Part shown: one piece after another, positions 1-8,293 of the stretch
Numbering within the stretch: the first letter of the stretch is position 1
Layout: every line of letters starts with the position of its first letter
From: CAZOHG01 sp964579725
Lineage (GTDB): Bacteria > Zhuqueibacterota > JdFR-76 > BMS3Abin05
DNA: 42,444 bases
Direction of reading: 5' to 3'
Assembly: GCA_964579725.1 (NCBI GenBank)
Contig: CAZOHG010000030.1
Location: 1 to 42,444, forward strand
Notes under the pieces: generated by a model
Seen by the model: only the letters and a program-made list of their open reading frames with translations
Told to the model about the DNA's origin: nothing
Database searches by the model: none
Translations under genes and position numbers: made by a program

Positions 1-2
1 TT

Positions 3-1106
3 TCCCTGGCAGAGGTGTACACCAATCGGGGAGAGGCGGAAAAAGCTCTTCGCAGTTTGTGGGCTGTGGGCGATCTGGATCACCCTAAAATAACGTTTAT
101 GCCAATGGATTTCCGCGTTTTGCGGTTTGGTAGGGAAATATTGTTGGCCACAAACTTGACCCGCCTGGGCAGATTGGCGGAGGCGGAAAAACATCTGAAA
201 AAGGCCGAAGAAATGTGGCCGGAACGAGCGGAATTGGCGCATGCCTGGGGAAAATGGTTTGAAAAAAAAGGGCGACTTTTAGACGCAAAACGTGCCTTTG
301 AAACTGCCACTCGTCTGGAACCGGAGTCGTTTTTGTACCATTTTGAAAAAGCCACCCTTTCTCTTCGGTTGGGAGAAGCGCGCGAAGCCAAGCGCAGTTA
401 CGAGGTTTGCCAAAAACTTATTCCGGATAAAAAGGAAGTGTTGCTGAATTTGGGGATTCTGGAACGCATCTACGGGCGATTTGAGGTTTCCCTGAGTTAC
501 CTGCAACGGGCACGGCGTCTTTACGGAGAAAATTCGGAGGTTCTTTTTCAATTGGGTTTTACTCTGTTGGATTGGGGGCGTCTTACGGAGGCGGCCGAAA
601 TTTTGGAAGAAAAACCGGCAAGCACCAGCGAGAAACTCGATTTGCTACGTCTGTTGGTGTTGCTCGAGAAAGGGGACGTTCCGGTTTTCGAAAAGGAATT
701 GGAAGTCTTTTTGTCCCGTTTCAGGCGTTCGGGGTATTTCCCGGCACAGGAAGTTGGTGCCGGATTCCAGGCCCTTGCCGAATTTTACGTCAAAGAAAGC
801 CGCTTTTTGGAAGCCGAGTTAGCGCTTCGCCTTTTTGAAAAAGCGGCGCCCGAAGCGTTTCGGAACAGTACTGAGCACTTGGCGGACGTGCAAATGCAGG
901 CCTTTCACTTAAACGGTGCCATCGCAACACTGGAAAAACTCCTGATTCAACCCGGGCAGGCTTCAGATCGCATCCGCTATTTTCAAAAATTGGGGAAATG
1001 CTACCGGGCGCTCGGTGTAGAGCAAGCCGTCGGCCTTTGCGAGCAGCAGATTCGGATTTTGCAATCGGCCGCAACACAACCGTCGCCTATTCCCGTACCC
1101 GTTTAA
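3..1106 (+). CDS. TPR-repeat protein, 5'-truncated by window edge
   Basis: The reading frame is already open at the left edge (codons S-L-A-E precede the GTG at 15), so the true start probably lies upstream. The visible 360-odd residues are almost entirely helical tetratricopeptide-like repeats. Clear units are near residues 70-100 (AEKHLKKAEEMWPERAEL), 100-135 (DAKRAFETATRLEPES), 135-170 and 170-205, each with the spaced Gly/Ala/Tyr/Pro pattern of TPRs. There is no catalytic motif and no membrane segment in the part seen. TPR arrays act as protein-protein scaffolds; no partner is evident because the next genes are convergent. The C-terminus ends in a short Pro-rich tail. Function is otherwise unknown. 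Confidence 0.8.
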   Translation, partial: SLAEVYTNRGEAEKALRSLWAVGDLDHPKITFMPMDFRVLRFGREILLATNLTRLGRLAEAEKHLKKAEEMWPERAELAHAWGKWFEKKGRLLDAKRAFETATRLEPESFLYHFEKATLSLRLGEAREAKRSYEVCQKLIPDKKEVLLNLGILERIYGRFEVSLSYLQRARRLYGENSEVLFQLGFTLLDWGRLTEAAEILEEKPASTSEKLDLLRLLVLLEKGDVPVFEKELEVFLSRFRRSGYFPAQEVGAGFQALAEFYVKESRFLEAELALRLFEKAAPEAFRNSTEHLADVQMQAFHLNGAIATLEKLLIQPGQASDRIRYFQKLGKCYRALGVEQAVGLCEQQIRILQSAATQPSPIPVPV

Positions 1107-1170
1107 TTGGGAATCGGAACTTCCCTACCAGGTTGCAGCAATGAAAAATATGGGCAAGGGGCTGTAGAAG

Positions 1171-1184
1171 CTGCCTCCCGGCAG
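1171..1184. repeat. Short hairpin between convergent genes
   Basis: CTGCC-TCCC-GGCAG forms a perfect 5-bp stem with a 4-nt loop in the 153-bp gap between two convergent genes. No T-run follows directly on either strand, so it is a poor intrinsic terminator. Its sequence context resembles the short interspersed hairpins common in intergenic DNA of FCB bacteria, but one copy cannot prove that. Confidence 0.3.
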
Positions 1185-1259
1185 TGACGAAGAATGAAAA
1201 AACCGGGTGAATTTTGGGAAGCCAATTGCTCCTATTTTTAGGTCATCTCTCCCTTTTTT

Positions 1260-2297
1260 CTAAAAGGTCACCAATTCCTGGTAGTGGTACTTTTTCTTTA
1301 ATGAATCGACGAGGGCTTTGTAAGCGGTTCTCTTTTTTGTCCAGAGCAAGTAATTTTTAATTGCCCCTCTGGCTTTTTCAAACGATTGGGTACTTTTCAT
1401 TTTTTTCAAGACCTTCACAATCATAAACTCTTCGTCATCCTTTCGTTCCAATGGGTCACACACGGCGCCTTCAGGGGTTTTTTCAATTGCCTTTGCAATG
1501 TCTGGCGGCAATTCCGTTCTGGGAAAATTTTCAAATAGTCCCCCGACCTCTTTTTTGTAGTCCAAATCCGAGTAGGTTTTAACCAATTTGGAAAAGTCGG
1601 CCCCGGTGCGCGCTTTTTGAACAATTTCCTCCATTTTTTTATGAAGAGAGTCTTTTTGGGCACCGGTTTTTCCGGCAAAGGAGAGGGTCAACAGTTGGAA
1701 ATTAGCCGTTGCCCATCCATTGTAAAAATCCTTTATTTCCTTTTCCGAAACCGTCAAATTTTTGTACACCACTTTCTGGACGTAATTTTTCATGTAAAGA
1801 TGGTACAATTGGCGGTCAATGTAGTTCTTTTTGTACCTGTTAAGGGTCATGCCCTGTTTGGCCAGGTCCCGAATGGCCGCTTCTTTTCCACCGAAATGGG
1901 CAAAAAGATCGGCTACGTTTTTTTGAACAGAATCGGTGGGGACGGAAAAGCCCCTGTCACGTGCCGCCGCAGCCAACAGTAAGCGATTGGAAAGTCGGTT
2001 GGTTTGCGATTTGAGAAACGAAATTAGCTCTCCCTTTTTGATTTTTTCCGGCGGGTCACCGAAAAAGCCGTATTCCTGGTAAACGGCGGGAAAAATGTCC
2101 GACGCTTTCAATTCAAATTGGCTGCTTTTGGTGAGTACAACGGATTTGTCCGGATCCAGAACAGGGATTTTTTCCGAAAGAATTTTAAAAAAGTGGTACT
2201 CCGCCTGACCGCCGGGTAGAGTCTTTTGAACCGGTCGGGTGGAACAAGCCAGTACCAACGCAGCTAAAATGAAAATCCAAATCGAAATGCGTTTCAT
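1260..2297 (-). CDS. Parvulin-type peptidyl-prolyl isomerase lipoprotein (SurA/PrsA-like)
   Basis: The 345-residue product starts with a basic-hydrophobic signal peptide ending in a plausible lipobox (V-L-A-Cys18), so it is predicted to be lipidated. Residues about 60-190 resemble the helical SurA-type N domain. Residues about 195-300 resemble a PpiC/parvulin domain, with the characteristic GADFSKLVKTYSD and GGLFENFPRTELPPDIAKAI stretches. Such proteins assist folding of outer-membrane and secreted proteins. The ATG is preceded by a good AGGAGA site and overlaps the upstream gene's stop by ATGA, indicating translational coupling. The pairing with a YgjP-like gene and nrdJ is not functionally obvious. 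The parvulin active-site residues are not all clear by eye, so a purely chaperone role is possible. Confidence 0.82.
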   Translation of the reverse strand: MKRISIWIFILAALVLACSTRPVQKTLPGGQAEYHFFKILSEKIPVLDPDKSVVLTKSSQFELKASDIFPAVYQEYGFFGDPPEKIKKGELISFLKSQTNRLSNRLLLAAAARDRGFSVPTDSVQKNVADLFAHFGGKEAAIRDLAKQGMTLNRYKKNYIDRQLYHLYMKNYVQKVVYKNLTVSEKEIKDFYNGWATANFQLLTLSFAGKTGAQKDSLHKKMEEIVQKARTGADFSKLVKTYSDLDYKKEVGGLFENFPRTELPPDIAKAIEKTPEGAVCDPLERKDDEEFMIVKVLKKMKSTQSFEKARGAIKNYLLWTKKRTAYKALVDSLKKKYHYQELVTF

Positions 2298-3079
2298 GTG
2301 GTGTCTCCTTTTGGATTGGTCCGTAGAATCTGCCTCAAATCAGCCCCGTGTTGTTTGAGCCATTGTTCGTGTTTTCGGTAGTGCGGGCAGCGTTTTTCCA
2401 CACGTGCCCAGAATTTTTGGGAGTGGTTTGGTTGCTCGAGATGAGTTAATTCGTGAATCACAACGTACCGCAGCACTTCTGCGGGCGCCATGAGCAGCCG
2501 CCAGTTAAAATTAAGATTGCCCCGAGCCGAACAGCTTCCCCAGCGCGTTTTTTGATCTCGAATGGTCACGCGGCCAAAGCTCAGCTTAAAACGACCGGCG
2601 AGTTGTCTGGCCAATTGTTCAATTTGGATTTTGGCCTGCCACCGAAACCAGGACTCCAAAATTTCCGCAAAAGGAACGGTTTCCGTCTGGGGGGCTCGGA
2701 TTTCAATGGTGCGCCCTTTTAATTGAACCGCAAAATAAGATTTCCCGTGCCTGCGAAGTGTGAGCGTGTGAGGAATGCCCTTGTACGAAACCACGCTGCC
2801 TTCCTGGAGCGGCGGTGTGGTTTTGGGTTTGTTCCGGATTTGGGTAAGATGTTTTAAAATCCACGCTTCTTTACGGACAAGCAATTCTTCCGCCTTTTTG
2901 AGCGGGTAAAAACGCGGCAAAATGACCCGAAGTCCCGATTCGGGTCGAATTTCCAACCGGGCGTAGCGGGCCCGAGAGCTTTTGCGCAGCCGGTACCGGA
3001 GCGTCTGACCTGAATGGGGAAGACGAAAGGTGCGGATTTCTTCCGGTCGGTCGGAGATTAAAAGCGCTAATCGAGGCAT
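2294..3079 (-). CDS. YgjP/SprT-like zinc metalloprotein (DUF45, M48-like)
   Basis: This 261-residue protein carries the YgjP-family signature: RWGSCS at residues 179-184, then HELTH (H209, E210, H213) and NHSQKFW with His219. These are the expected zinc ligands and catalytic Glu of the metal-dependent hydrolase family. There is no signal peptide, so it should be cytosolic. The family is widespread but its physiological substrate is unknown; YgjP-like genes often accompany DNA or nucleotide-metabolism genes. The start codon lies inside the end of nrdJ (13-bp overlap) and its stop overlaps the next ATG, so the three minus-strand genes form one transcript. Length is normal for the family. Confidence 0.85.
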   Translation of the reverse strand: MPRLALLISDRPEEIRTFRLPHSGQTLRYRLRKSSRARYARLEIRPESGLRVILPRFYPLKKAEELLVRKEAWILKHLTQIRNKPKTTPPLQEGSVVSYKGIPHTLTLRRHGKSYFAVQLKGRTIEIRAPQTETVPFAEILESWFRWQAKIQIEQLARQLAGRFKLSFGRVTIRDQKTRWGSCSARGNLNFNWRLLMAPAEVLRYVVIHELTHLEQPNHSQKFWARVEKRCPHYRKHEQWLKQHGADLRQILRTNPKGDTT

Positions 3080-4893
3080 TGCATTTTCCCGCAGCCGGTT
3101 TGTTTTCGCACCACCTTGCCGGTCAAAAGGCGCAATCCTTCTTCAATTTCCACTTCCTGAAACTTTTTGTTTGGAGCCATTTTGGGGCTCGTTCCCGTTG
3201 TGAGAACCTGTTCCGGCTTGCTGCGGTCGCGGTAAACAGTCATGCCTTTGCAGCCCAGCTGGTGCGCCAGCAGAAACGCTTTGGCAATGGTTTCGGGGGG
3301 CGTTTCGTAGGGGAAATTAATGGTTTTGGAAACCGCGTTGTCGGTGTGTCGCTGAAAAGCTGCCTGAATGCGAACGTGCCATTCCGGGGCAATTTCTCTG
3401 GCAGTTCGAAACAGGCGTTTTGTTCGGGAGGAAATTTCGGGAATCTTCGCCAAACTGCCGTAGCGCGCAATGCGTGTCAAAACGTCTGCTTTGTAAAACC
3501 CTTCCTTTTTGGCGATTTTTTCAAAAATCGGGTGAATCTCCAAAAGTGCTTCGCCATCTAAAACATGCCGCTCAAAAATGGGAGCAAAGAGCGGCTCAAT
3601 GCCTGAGGACGTTCCGGCAAGAATACTAATCGAGCCAGTGGGTGCAATGGTTGTGCGCGTGGCGTTGCGAACGGGGCCGGTGCCCCTTTGCGCGTACACA
3701 CTTCCTTGAAAATTGGGAAAAGCACCGCGCGCCTGCGCCAATTCTTGAGATTTGCGAAGGGCTTCCTCTTGAATAAAGTGCATGATTTCCTCTGCCTGCG
3801 CAATGGCTTCTTCCGAATCGTACGGAATCCCGAGCAAAAGGAGTAGGTCGGCAAATCCCATTACTCCCAGTCCGATTTTCCTGTTTCCACGCGTCATTTT
3901 CTTTATTTGAGGCAAAGGAAAGCGATTGATCTCGATGACGTTGTCCAGAAAGTGGACGGCCGTGTGCACGTTCCGGCGCAGTCGTTCAAAATCGACCCGA
4001 CCCGAGCGTACAAAATGGGAAAGATTCAGAGACCCCAAGTTGCAGCTTTCGTAGGGCAAAAGAGGCTGCTCACCACAAGGATTGGTGCTTTCGATTTGGC
4101 CGAGTTGTGGTGTCGGATTGTCGCGATTAACGCGGTCCAAAAAAAGGAGGCCGGGATCGCCTGTTTCCCACGCGGCCTGAACCAAAGCGTTAAAAATGTC
4201 ACGGGCTTTCAGACGTTCCACAGATTTACGGGTTCGGGGATTGACCGTTTCAAAGAAATCGCCGGTTTGAACGGCTTCCAAAAATGCGTCCGAAACGGCC
4301 ACAGAAATATTGAAATTTCGCAGCCGCCCCGGTGATTTTTTGGCGGCAATAAATTCCAAAATATCGGGGTGGTCAAATCGCAGGACCCCCATGTTGGCCC
4401 CACGGCGCATTCCGCCCTGCTTAATGGCTTCCGTGGCACAGTCGAACACTTCCATAAAAGAAACCGGCCCACTGGCCCTTCCGTGAGTGGAACGAACCAA
4501 ATCGTTTTTGGGACGAAGTCGAGAAAAGGAAAATCCCGTGCCGCCGCCCGATTGGTGGATCATCGCGGCCTGCTTCAAAGAGGTGAAAATCGACCGAATC
4601 GAATCGTTTATTGGCAGCACGAAACAGGCGGAAAGTTGTCCCAGAGACCGCCCGGCATTCATTAAAGTGGGTGAATTGGGGAGAAAATCGAGCCTGGCCA
4701 TCATTTCGAAAAAGGCCTCTTCCACGGCCTCAGTGGAAACCGACGGGTCAAAAAGGCGGTCTGCGGAGGCCACCGCTCGGGCCACGCGTCGGAAGAGATT
4801 CTCCGGTGTTTCGACAATTTCGCCCCGGGCATTTCGTTTTAAATAGCGGCGCTCGAGTAAAATTCGGGCATTTTGCGTCAGGGGAATTTTCAT
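3067..4893 (-). CDS. nrdJ: Adenosylcobalamin-dependent ribonucleotide reductase (class II)
   Basis: It reduces ribonucleotides to deoxyribonucleotides using AdoCbl to generate a thiyl radical. The ATG at 4893 gives 608 residues beginning MKIPLTQNAR; the frame is open further upstream but the extra 32 residues do not resemble the family. Visible hallmarks are Cys90 in LSACFVLP, GGGTGFSFSRLRP (117-128), RRGANMGV, the active-site triad N271-C273-E275 in NPCGEQPLLP, and Cys284 eleven residues later. C90 and C284 match the redox pair, C273 the radical cysteine. TIAPTGSIS and a Tyr-Arg-Asp stretch near the C-terminus are also typical. The protein ends in CGKMQC, a C-X4-C pair expected to relay electrons from thioredoxin. 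It is shorter than many class II enzymes and has no ATP-cone. It heads the minus-strand operon. B12 supply is therefore essential unless another class exists elsewhere. Confidence 0.95.
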   Translation of the reverse strand: MKIPLTQNARILLERRYLKRNARGEIVETPENLFRRVARAVASADRLFDPSVSTEAVEEAFFEMMARLDFLPNSPTLMNAGRSLGQLSACFVLPINDSIRSIFTSLKQAAMIHQSGGGTGFSFSRLRPKNDLVRSTHGRASGPVSFMEVFDCATEAIKQGGMRRGANMGVLRFDHPDILEFIAAKKSPGRLRNFNISVAVSDAFLEAVQTGDFFETVNPRTRKSVERLKARDIFNALVQAAWETGDPGLLFLDRVNRDNPTPQLGQIESTNPCGEQPLLPYESCNLGSLNLSHFVRSGRVDFERLRRNVHTAVHFLDNVIEINRFPLPQIKKMTRGNRKIGLGVMGFADLLLLLGIPYDSEEAIAQAEEIMHFIQEEALRKSQELAQARGAFPNFQGSVYAQRGTGPVRNATRTTIAPTGSISILAGTSSGIEPLFAPIFERHVLDGEALLEIHPIFEKIAKKEGFYKADVLTRIARYGSLAKIPEISSRTKRLFRTAREIAPEWHVRIQAAFQRHTDNAVSKTINFPYETPPETIAKAFLLAHQLGCKGMTVYRDRSKPEQVLTTGTSPKMAPNKKFQEVEIEEGLRLLTGKVVRKQTGCGKMQCLD

Positions 4894-5380
4894 GATCGGA
4901 CAGCAAATCCTTAAAAATGTTCTCTTTGGATTTTTTGAAGCGTCCCCCGGCCTAAAATTTCCGGCGTTTGGGTTCAAAACGAGAAACAAGTGCTACAGGC
5001 AGCCAAAATCGCCAAAAGATTTCTCTTTGAATGTAAAGGCGAAGCGATTTGAAATCAAGGAAATTTTTACGCTTTGTAAATTCTCTCAAACTGTACGTAC
5101 CAATGTGGTTGCCTGTTTTTCTGTGAAACAGCTTTGGGTTGGAGACAAAAGACAGAGAAAGCGTATTTCTTTGAAAATAAAAGAGCTGAAAAAATGAATG
5201 TGCTGAAAAATTCTGGTATGTGCTTTGCATTAACTGCGAAAAGAGAAAGCAAACGGCTTCACCCGCAGAATATTTCGAAGGCTCTCCGATCGTCAAAACA
5301 AGGAGAAAAGGCCTTTTCGACGGGGACGCGCAAGGGGACGTGTGCCAAATGGTTGTTAAGAACTTCAATGCGAGGATTTC
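4894..5380. other. Divergent intergenic region, no gene seen
   Basis: This AT-rich 487-bp stretch separates nrdJ (minus) from the glycan gene at 5381 (plus), so promoters for both should lie here. Small open frames exist but none has a ribosome binding site or recognisable product. I see no convincing -35/-10 pair, no NrdR box and no cobalamin riboswitch motif. The one structured element is a 14-bp palindrome at 5305-5318. Confidence 0.6.
5305..5318. promoter_or_regulatory. 14-bp perfect palindrome upstream of the glycan fusion gene
   Basis: GAAAAGGCCTTTTC reads identically on both strands and sits 63 bp before the ATG at 5381. The symmetry and location would suit an operator for a dimeric regulator, but no regulator gene is adjacent and a chance palindrome cannot be excluded. 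Confidence 0.25.
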
Positions 5381-7069
5381 ATGCAGGCTGTTATTTTGGC
5401 AGGTGGTTTGGAAACCAATCTCTCAATTCTTACGCGCCGTTACCCCAAAGCGCTGCTCCACGTGGCAAATCAGCCGCTGATCGATTACGTCCTGAGCTAT
5501 TTGCGGCAGTGGGAAATCAGGGATGTCATTTTTTGCCTCAATGAAAACACCGGCATCCTGAAGGAGTATTTAAATCAAGCCAGGTTCAAGGATTTCACTT
5601 TCCGCTTTTACGAGGAACCCCACCCGCGCGGCACGGCCGGTACATTGGTGGACATTCGAAAATGGTTGACCGACGAGCACGTTCTTATTTTAAATGGAAA
5701 TTTGGTCAGCCAGATGGACATTTCCACGCTGGTGCACTACCACGATTTGAAAAAGTCCTACTTCACGATTGTGACGGGCTACCCCCTCAAAGAAGCACCC
5801 CAGAATGAAGAAATTATTTTCCGCGCGGACGGCTCTATACAATCGGTTCGCGGACAGAATTACGCATCTGAATCGCTTTACCGGGCCGTACCGTTGGGGC
5901 TGTACCTCCTCAACCCGAAAATTCTGGAAATCTTTTCCCGCTACAAGGGCTATTTGGATTTAAAAGAGCAGTTCGTTGCTGCTCTGAGAAAACAGAACAT
6001 ACCCGTTTTTACGTATGTTTCCTCGGAATTTACCCGAAGTGTCCGCACTATTGAGGATTACGTCCAATTGAATTTTGACGTTTTGTACCAGAATTGGATG
6101 ACGAATTTTTGGGGCAGTCAATTCGGAAATCAAGTGTGGGCGGGGCGCGGCGTTCAAATCGACGATTCGGCGGAAATTATTGGTCCTGTGGTTTTAGGTG
6201 AATACACCACGATTTCTGCCGGGGTGCGAATTATTGGGCCGGCTGTAATCGGTAAAAATTGTCATTTTGCCGAAAACAGTTTTTTGCGGGAAAGTGTGGT
6301 GTGGAACCACACGGTTTTTCGTCGAGCAAGCCACGTGGAATTTTCGCTGGTGGGCGAAGGATTTACCATTCAAGAAAAAAGTTATTTTAGTCGCCAGGTC
6401 ATGTTGGACATGCCCTTTGAATTGGGCGAAATTAATCTTCTGCCTCGCAATATGCGTATTGAATCCATTCTCTTGCCCGAGCCCGTTCCTGTTCTTAAAA
6501 CGCTTCAAATTGAATTTTTCCGGATCGCCAAGCGCAGCCTCGACGTTTTAGGGGCGGTATTTTTACTCGCACTTTTTGCCCCCGTGTGGGTGCTTTCCGG
6601 CCTGTTCGTGCTTTTGGGAAGCGGGTTTCCGATCTTTGAAAAGGAACGACGGCTGGGTCTTCAGGGGAAACCGTTTTTTGTGTACCGATTTCGAACAAAA
6701 AAAACGGACGGCAAGAAAGCGAATAAAACAGTTTCGGGTGAATTTACACGCGTGGGAAAATTCTTGAAATTGTTGAATATTGACGAACTTCCCGAATTAT
6801 TCAGCGTGCTCAAGGGCGATATGAGTCTTGTGGGCCCAAGGCCATTGGATCTGGCGGACATGCGCTTTTCACCGGGCTGGCGCGACGTGCGGTTGCGCGT
6901 TAAACCGGGAATTACCGGATTGTGGCAAATAAGCGGGGAAAACAAGCACACCTTCCACGAGTGGATTCGAAACGATATTTTTTACGTGCGAAATCAATCC
7001 TTTCTATTGGATGTGAAAATCCTCCTCAAAACCCCGTTTCGGCTCTTAAGGGGAAAACAAATCCGATGA
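5381..7069 (+). CDS. Pseudo-nucleotidyltransferase / LbH helix / polyprenyl-phosphate sugar-1-phosphate transferase fusion
   Basis: This 562-residue protein has three parts. Residues 1-235 have the sugar-nucleotidyltransferase fold (LAGG at 6-9, PK at 22-23, RGTAGTL at 83-89). The signature GxGTRL is replaced by LETNL (Glu11, Asn13), the metal-binding NGD is NGN (105-107), and the later WxDxGT motif is also lost, so catalysis is doubtful. Residues about 245-345 are hexapeptide (left-handed helix) repeats such as AEIIGPVVLGEYTTISAGVR. Residues about 380-562 are a monotopic phosphoglycosyltransferase: a hydrophobic re-entrant segment, FFVYRFRT, the catalytic dyad D468-E469 in DELPELFSVLKGDMSLVGPR, and VKPGITGLWQISG. 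This half would transfer a sugar-1-phosphate to undecaprenyl phosphate at the inner membrane, starting a polysaccharide. GAGGA lies just before the ATG. The next gene overlaps by ATGA. Confidence 0.88.
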   Translation: MQAVILAGGLETNLSILTRRYPKALLHVANQPLIDYVLSYLRQWEIRDVIFCLNENTGILKEYLNQARFKDFTFRFYEEPHPRGTAGTLVDIRKWLTDEHVLILNGNLVSQMDISTLVHYHDLKKSYFTIVTGYPLKEAPQNEEIIFRADGSIQSVRGQNYASESLYRAVPLGLYLLNPKILEIFSRYKGYLDLKEQFVAALRKQNIPVFTYVSSEFTRSVRTIEDYVQLNFDVLYQNWMTNFWGSQFGNQVWAGRGVQIDDSAEIIGPVVLGEYTTISAGVRIIGPAVIGKNCHFAENSFLRESVVWNHTVFRRASHVEFSLVGEGFTIQEKSYFSRQVMLDMPFELGEINLLPRNMRIESILLPEPVPVLKTLQIEFFRIAKRSLDVLGAVFLLALFAPVWVLSGLFVLLGSGFPIFEKERRLGLQGKPFFVYRFRTKKTDGKKANKTVSGEFTRVGKFLKLLNIDELPELFSVLKGDMSLVGPRPLDLADMRFSPGWRDVRLRVKPGITGLWQISGENKHTFHEWIRNDIFYVRNQSFLLDVKILLKTPFRLLRGKQIR

Positions 7070-7881
7070 GCGGCCTGGAATTTCGTTTGCCCTGGGTTGG
7101 AAATCGACGCAAGTGGGACAGCGCACAACCAACGGACAGGCCCATTGCGGGGCAGGTCGATTACGACGCCGGTCAAAATCACTTTTTTGTAAACCAGAGC
7201 CGAATTCCCTGGTGGAGATGGTTTGAACAGGAATTGACCTTTCGTCAGCTTTTTGTGAGTTGGCCCTTTATTCAGGGACGCGTGCTTGAAATCGGGTTGG
7301 GTCACCGTCCCTTTTGGTTGTTTTTTCACCACCTTTCCCGCCACTATGTGTCCCTCGATTTTTCGGCCTTGCATCCAGAAACGCAGACGACCAACCTTTC
7401 TTTGGATCCCCGGAACCTCCCGCTGAAACCCGAACATTTGGACACAGTGGTTTTGTGGAAGGTGCTCCGATTGGTTCAAAATCCCTCTCAATTTTTGGAG
7501 CAGGTGGTTGCGGCACTCCGAACTGACGGACACCTGATTGTTCTTGTTTCTCACGAATGGGGAGATGGGAAATCGACTCCGTCTTCGCACGATTTTTCTC
7601 CAGGCGATTTGCGGAAGTGGTTGGCTTCACTTGGCCTGCAGGTGGAATTTGAGCAAAATTTTACAGGCAGGCAAATTTCTCTCCTGCAAAAATGGAACGC
7701 CTGGGTAGGTCGACATCCGAAAGTCCAAAAAAGCCCCCGTTTTCTGGTACGCACGATTCTTTTGGCGGAGAAGGTCTATTTGAATTGGTGGCAAAAAAGA
7801 AATGCCGCCGCACCGTCAGGTGACGCGCCACAGGAGCCTTTGGCCACACTTTTGGTCGGGTGTAAAACCTCCCAAGTGTAG
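7066..7881 (+). CDS. Class I SAM-dependent methyltransferase
   Basis: The 271-residue product has a Rossmann methyltransferase core: motif I VLEIGLG at residues 73-79, an acidic residue after strand 2 (D98 in VSLDFS), then the region around DTVVLWKVLRLVQNPSQFL that resembles motifs II/III of the Methyltransf_11 family. The ATG overlaps the TGA of the phosphoglycosyltransferase fusion, so the two are translationally coupled and probably co-functional; a methyl cap or modification on a glycan or lipid-linked sugar is a reasonable inference. The frame extends upstream into the previous gene, but the coupled ATG fits better. The first 70 residues are Trp-rich and unusual for the fold. The substrate cannot be read from sequence. 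Confidence 0.78.
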   Translation: MSGLEFRLPWVGNRRKWDSAQPTDRPIAGQVDYDAGQNHFFVNQSRIPWWRWFEQELTFRQLFVSWPFIQGRVLEIGLGHRPFWLFFHHLSRHYVSLDFSALHPETQTTNLSLDPRNLPLKPEHLDTVVLWKVLRLVQNPSQFLEQVVAALRTDGHLIVLVSHEWGDGKSTPSSHDFSPGDLRKWLASLGLQVEFEQNFTGRQISLLQKWNAWVGRHPKVQKSPRFLVRTILLAEKVYLNWWQKRNAAAPSGDAPQEPLATLLVGCKTSQV

Positions 7882-8240
7882 CCACAGAATCGTTCCTCGT
7901 TTCGCAATTACCAAATACGAAATTTCAGACCAAAATGTGCCGTCTTTGTTCGTACATTGGGGCACTTAAGCAAAATGAGCCTGCCCTTTCCTCTGTCAAT
8001 CGACCTGATTTGTGATTTTCCCTAAATTCAAAACAACACCTTCTGCATTTGTGAGAAGGAGTCCTGCTTCCGAACGCTTGGCGAGAATTTCATCTTGATT
8101 TTTACTAAGAGAATTCCTATTTTGAACGGAGCTTTTTACTAAAGGAAGCAGACCAGCGCGCTTGGAAGAGGCAGGCTACCGGACAAAAGGAAAGAGAGAG
8201 AATTGATTTTACAAATATTGTGCCAAATTTGTGTTTTCTC
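7882..8240. other. Intergenic region upstream of the gatC promoter, no gene seen
   Basis: No supported coding frame is present in this stretch between the methyltransferase and the promoter of gatC. A hairpin can form at 8039-8059 (CCTTCT, 9-nt loop, AGAAGG) but it has no T-run. I see no tRNA or riboswitch. Confidence 0.6.
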
Positions 8241-8269
8241 TTGACAAGCATGTGCTTTTGTTGTAAATT
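8241..8269 (+). promoter_or_regulatory. Sigma-70-type promoter for the gatC/LPS block
   Basis: A perfect TTGACA (8241-8246) is followed after 17 bp by TAAATT (8264-8269, 4 of 6 matches to TATAAT). Transcription would start near 8276, about 18 nt before the gatC ATG, leaving a short leader that contains the GGAGAG ribosome binding site at 8285-8290. It is the best promoter in the window and precedes a very long co-oriented gene run. Confidence 0.7.
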
Positions 8270-8293
8270 AAAATTTGGAATTTTGGAGAGAAA

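Noticed and set aside
4894..5380. Cobalamin riboswitch or NrdR box upstream of nrdJ
   Set aside because: I looked for the B12-box and the NrdR palindrome and saw neither; covariance-model search would be needed to be sure.
5134..5544. 136-residue plus-strand open frame overlapping the start of the glycan fusion gene
   Set aside because: No ribosome site, no domain, and it conflicts with the clear ATG and GAGGA site at 5381.
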